This document shows, piece by piece, positions 59,179 to 64,000 of a stretch of DNA of 64,000 nt. The first letter of the stretch is position 1. Each line of letters opens with the position of its first letter. The DNA is taken from NCBI GenBank assembly GCA_021521415.1, contig JAIQDT010000225.1, positions 1,847,501-1,911,500 of the forward strand, in the 5' to 3' direction. This DNA comes from Bidens hawaiensis (Eukaryota; Streptophyta; Magnoliopsida; Asterales; Asteraceae). The notes beneath the pieces are model-generated. The model worked only from the letters and a program-made list of their open reading frames with translations, did not search any database and was not told the origin of the DNA. A program made the translations under genes and the position numbers.

Positions 59179-60066
59179 TTTTTCATCTGTGAATTGTTAA
59201 TGAACCCATCTCATTCGTCGACTCTATGTAATCTAATATTTCTCTCACGCATCAGTTCTATTACAAGTTATCGAACCTATGAATCTATTCACTATTTTTT
59301 ATTTGTGATTTCGTGGTTAGGCCTTGAATCTAGAAAAAAAGACAGAAATTGACGAAAAATTCGAATGAATAAATAATAAAGAATAAAAAAGTATTGTTTC
59401 CCGATATTAAAGTTCGAAGCACATATCTCCTTTCGATGAATGCTCCGAAAATTCAATCTAAAATTCAATATTCAATAATGATTATAAATATTTTTAAGAC
59501 TTTGATACGAAAGAACTCATTTTCCATCATTATATAAAAATAGCTAAGATTTCTAAAAAAATTAACTGACTATGAGTAGTCAGGGATAGAAGAATTGAGG
59601 GAATTTTATGAAGAATCTTGTTAAATGAAAAAGGGTGGCAAAAAAAGACAGAAAGAAATTGGCTAATTATCGTTATAAGAGATCCAATTTTTTGGTCATT
59701 AAGGAGCACAAAAAGAAGCATCGAAAAAATGACAAGATATTATCTATCGGAATATAAAGTCTCAATTCCAACAAGTAAAAAGCAAGTCAAAAGGAGGGAT
59801 ATTTCCTTATTTCGAAATGGTTGATTATGAGATATTTCGATTTTTTATTCATTTTTTATTTAATTTAGTTGTGTATATTTCGATACATATAAAAGATACC
59901 CCAAATCGTTTTTTTTTATACTTGTTCCATATAGTATGTTTTAACTCGAATGAATGTTCTGAAGAAACATCAATTAAGTTATGTTCTAGAAAAAGAGGAT
60001 TCTTGCATTTTTGCCCTCCTGCTGAGAAAGCATTCATTTATCATTTATCGGTAAAATAACTTCTAA
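59179..60066. other. cemA-ycf4 spacer
   Basis: About 890 bases of AT-rich plastid spacer. Short ORFs on both strands have no recognisable product. Confidence 0.7.
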
Positions 60067-60620
60067 TTAAAATACTTAAATTGGTACACGCAATAAATAG
60101 GCCAATTCCGCAGCTTTTTGTTCCATTTCCCGTGGAGTAAAATTCTCATCAGTACGAGTCAATGGAATGGCTCCCTCGCCTCTTTTATCCATATAAAGTA
60201 CACGCCGAGCATAAATACCCTCTTTAACTTCTATTCTGACGGATTGAATATCTTTTATAAGAAATCGGAGGAAGACCCGACGATTTTTTCCAGGAAATCC
60301 CCAACAAAAGATACACACTATTCCGTCTTTTTTATCAAATCGATCATAACCACTACCTACATTCCACGAAATTGTGCACCACAAATAGGAGCTAATAAAA
60401 AGACCCGCGATCCAATAGAAAGACATCACAATTCCTTGTGAAAAAAAACGATTTGCTGAGACGGAAAGAAACATATCAAATTTCTACCAAGATAACTCGA
60501 GGTTCCAACCAACAAGAATTTTAACGAACCTAAAATAAGGATAATAGCCTAGCATAAATTACTTATTTTTCGAGCCCCCTTTATAGGTTCTATCCATATA
60601 TGTTCTGATCGACAACTCAT
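60067..60620 (-). pseudogene. ycf4: ycf4 with stop and frameshift
   Basis: Photosystem I assembly factor. Starts MSCRSEHIWIEPIKGARKISN at 60,620. TAG replaces Trp at codon 24. A base is lost in a T run near 60,438. A GAA-to-TAA change (60,076-60,078) ends the frame three codons before the normal end. 554 bases instead of 555. Confidence 0.9.
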
Positions 60621-61012
60621 ACTTGATCCCGTTGCTTTTTTGGAATTGAGAGAATACCCCAAATGAATTTGACTTTAGTCTGTTTGTTTCCGAAGTAACT
60701 CGCATCAACTAGCACTAGTTTGAACTAGTTTGATGTGAACCTTTAGGAGTAATTCATTAAATTGGTTAGATCTAAATTAATAACATACCCTTCTTATGAC
60801 TCACTAAAAATAGCCACATGCATATAGATAGACCGGCTTTACAGCTCAGCCATCCGCCGATTTGGGTCTATTTGAAAATAGCTAGATTATAGCATTTTAT
60901 GGAGACATAAGAATTTTTCGGCGGAAGCCGCTTATACCATATTTTGCTAAAAGGATATCTGTGTTATCATACAAACGTAAAAAAAAATAGATGATATTTT
61001 GTGCCATCGGCT
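60621..61012. other. ycf4-psaI spacer
   Basis: About 390 bases. Contains a short near-palindrome around 60,705-60,735 (CATCAAACTAG type). No gene seen. Confidence 0.6.
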
Positions 61013-61123
61013 GTAAACAATCTTGTTTTTTTGAACATGAAGAAATAAAGAAGCCATTGCGATTGCCGGAAAATCTAGGCCTACTAAAGGGACCAAAATA
61101 GAGGGAAAGTTAAGAGTTGTCAT
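61013..61123 (-). pseudogene. psaI: psaI with lost stop codon
   Basis: 36 codons, [36 protein letters not shown], photosystem I subunit VIII. The codon where the stop is expected is TAC, so the frame continues for about 20 residues to a TAG near 60,950. Asp in the membrane span (GLDFP, usually Val) would also be disruptive. Confidence 0.85.
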
Positions 61124-61827
61124 AGAATGGGTACCTCGATTGACTATTTGTACGTGTTATTATTATTTAGATTTTATATTTATTATTTATAATATCAATT
61201 TATAATATAAAGATATCTTATTATATAAGGATATCTTACTTATTATAATTTGAGAATTATTATATAGATATAAGTATCTATCTAAGTGAGTATATAATGT
61301 AGTTTTTTATCTTTCTACATGAAGGATTTGAAAGGATATGGATGAGATTTTTTTTCTTCATTTTTTGCTCTTGTCTTCGAATTTCGTTTATTAAGCAAAA
61401 GCTTATTAAAAAGGAATTAGATTCTGCTTATTTAGATTCTATTTATATTGAATTATATTGAAGGGTTTGTTTGAATCTCATCCAGCAGGGATTCTTAGTC
61501 AAAATAGGATTATCGTAAGATATAGAAAGATAAAAAATTCTATATTTAATAGATTTGAATTATATATGACGAGAAGAAGATCGTTTTTTTTGTTTTTTTT
61601 GCCTGATTTTACTTTACGAAAATAAGAATTTCATCTTTTATCTTGTTGATAAATAATAATTAATTTAGAAAAGGGGACGGATTTTCAATTTGATGTGACT
61701 TTTGATTCTTTAGACAATTAGATCTAATTAGATCTTAAGTCAACAAAGAAAACCCCATTCGTCTAATTTTTACTTGGATTCCGATAATCTAATTACTTGT
61801 TTGCTCAAAATAATTGAACTGAATGTT
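61124..61827. other. psaI-accD spacer
   Basis: About 700 bases of AT-rich plastid spacer with ATTATA-rich short repeats near 61,180-61,280. No gene seen. Confidence 0.65.
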
Positions 61828-62420
<593 letters not shown>

Positions 62421-62544
62421 ATCTATAAGAACCCCCAAGTCCTAGCTTTTAAATAAAAAATGAATCCTTTAGAGCTCGGATTTCTAGCTCATTCGATTTT
62501 GGTAGTTCGTTCGTGGAATTTCTTTGTTTCTGTATTTCTGGAAT

Positions 62545-63952
<1,408 letters not shown>

Positions 63953-64000
63953 ATACAATAGATACAGAGAAGATATAGCATAGATATTTTGAATTCATCA
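63953..64000. other. Start of the petB-petD spacer
   Basis: The last 48 bases are plastid spacer. petD is expected beyond the right edge. Confidence 0.6.

Overview
This is plant nuclear DNA. The left three quarters (1-48,312) is a nest of Ty1/copia-type LTR retrotransposons, all on the minus strand. The right quarter (48,313-64,000) is degenerate plastid DNA lodged in the nucleus (a NUPT). The host is most likely a eudicot. I cannot place it further: the plastid gene set and the retroelement proteins are typical of many angiosperms.

Retroelement nest. An outer element of a Sirevirus-like family has gag, then pol, then a long extra env-like ORF. It runs from its 5' LTR (47,084-48,312) to a partial 3' LTR at the left edge (1-294); these two LTRs share subfamily-specific differences. 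Three later events split it. (1) A short-LTR relative is embedded in its env-like ORF (roughly 1,760-6,830), in the arrangement expected if a one-LTR circle recombined into the env homology. (2) An 18-kb three-LTR relative (25,896-43,919) sits in its gag, flanked by the 5-bp duplication CCTTT. (3) A young Ty1/copia element (13,642-21,900) sits in its RNase H coding region, flanked by ATATT. This young element has one intact 1,336-codon ORF and LTRs that differ, as far as I can read, by one base.

The Sirevirus-like copies are all broken. They keep a very long gag with two widely separated CCHC knuckles, pol, a spacer of several kb, and an env-like gene with coiled-coil/acidic character. Upstream of the env-like ORF in the outer copy I see what looks like a private Pol II promoter (TATA at 9,827-9,834) and two candidate introns. 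Upstream of that lies a 1.4-kb array of a CCGAG/TCGGG motif that is also dense upstream of the LTR TATA box. I regard this as the most interesting signal in the window.

Plastid part. The plastid DNA is a mosaic. Block 1 is ndhA exon 2-ndhI-ndhG-ndhE-psaC-ndhD. Block 2 is rps18-rpl33-psaJ-trnP. Block 3 is a second rps18-rpl33-psaJ, then a deletion, then psbL-psbJ-petA-cemA-ycf4-psaI-accD. Block 4 is the psbH end plus petB with its group II intron. Most genes carry stops or frameshifts. ndhG, ndhE, psaC, one rps18 and trnP-UGG remain intact as sequences. The outer retroelement abuts ndhA exon 2, so it probably inserted into the NUPT, and the rest of the plastid insert is predicted beyond the left edge.
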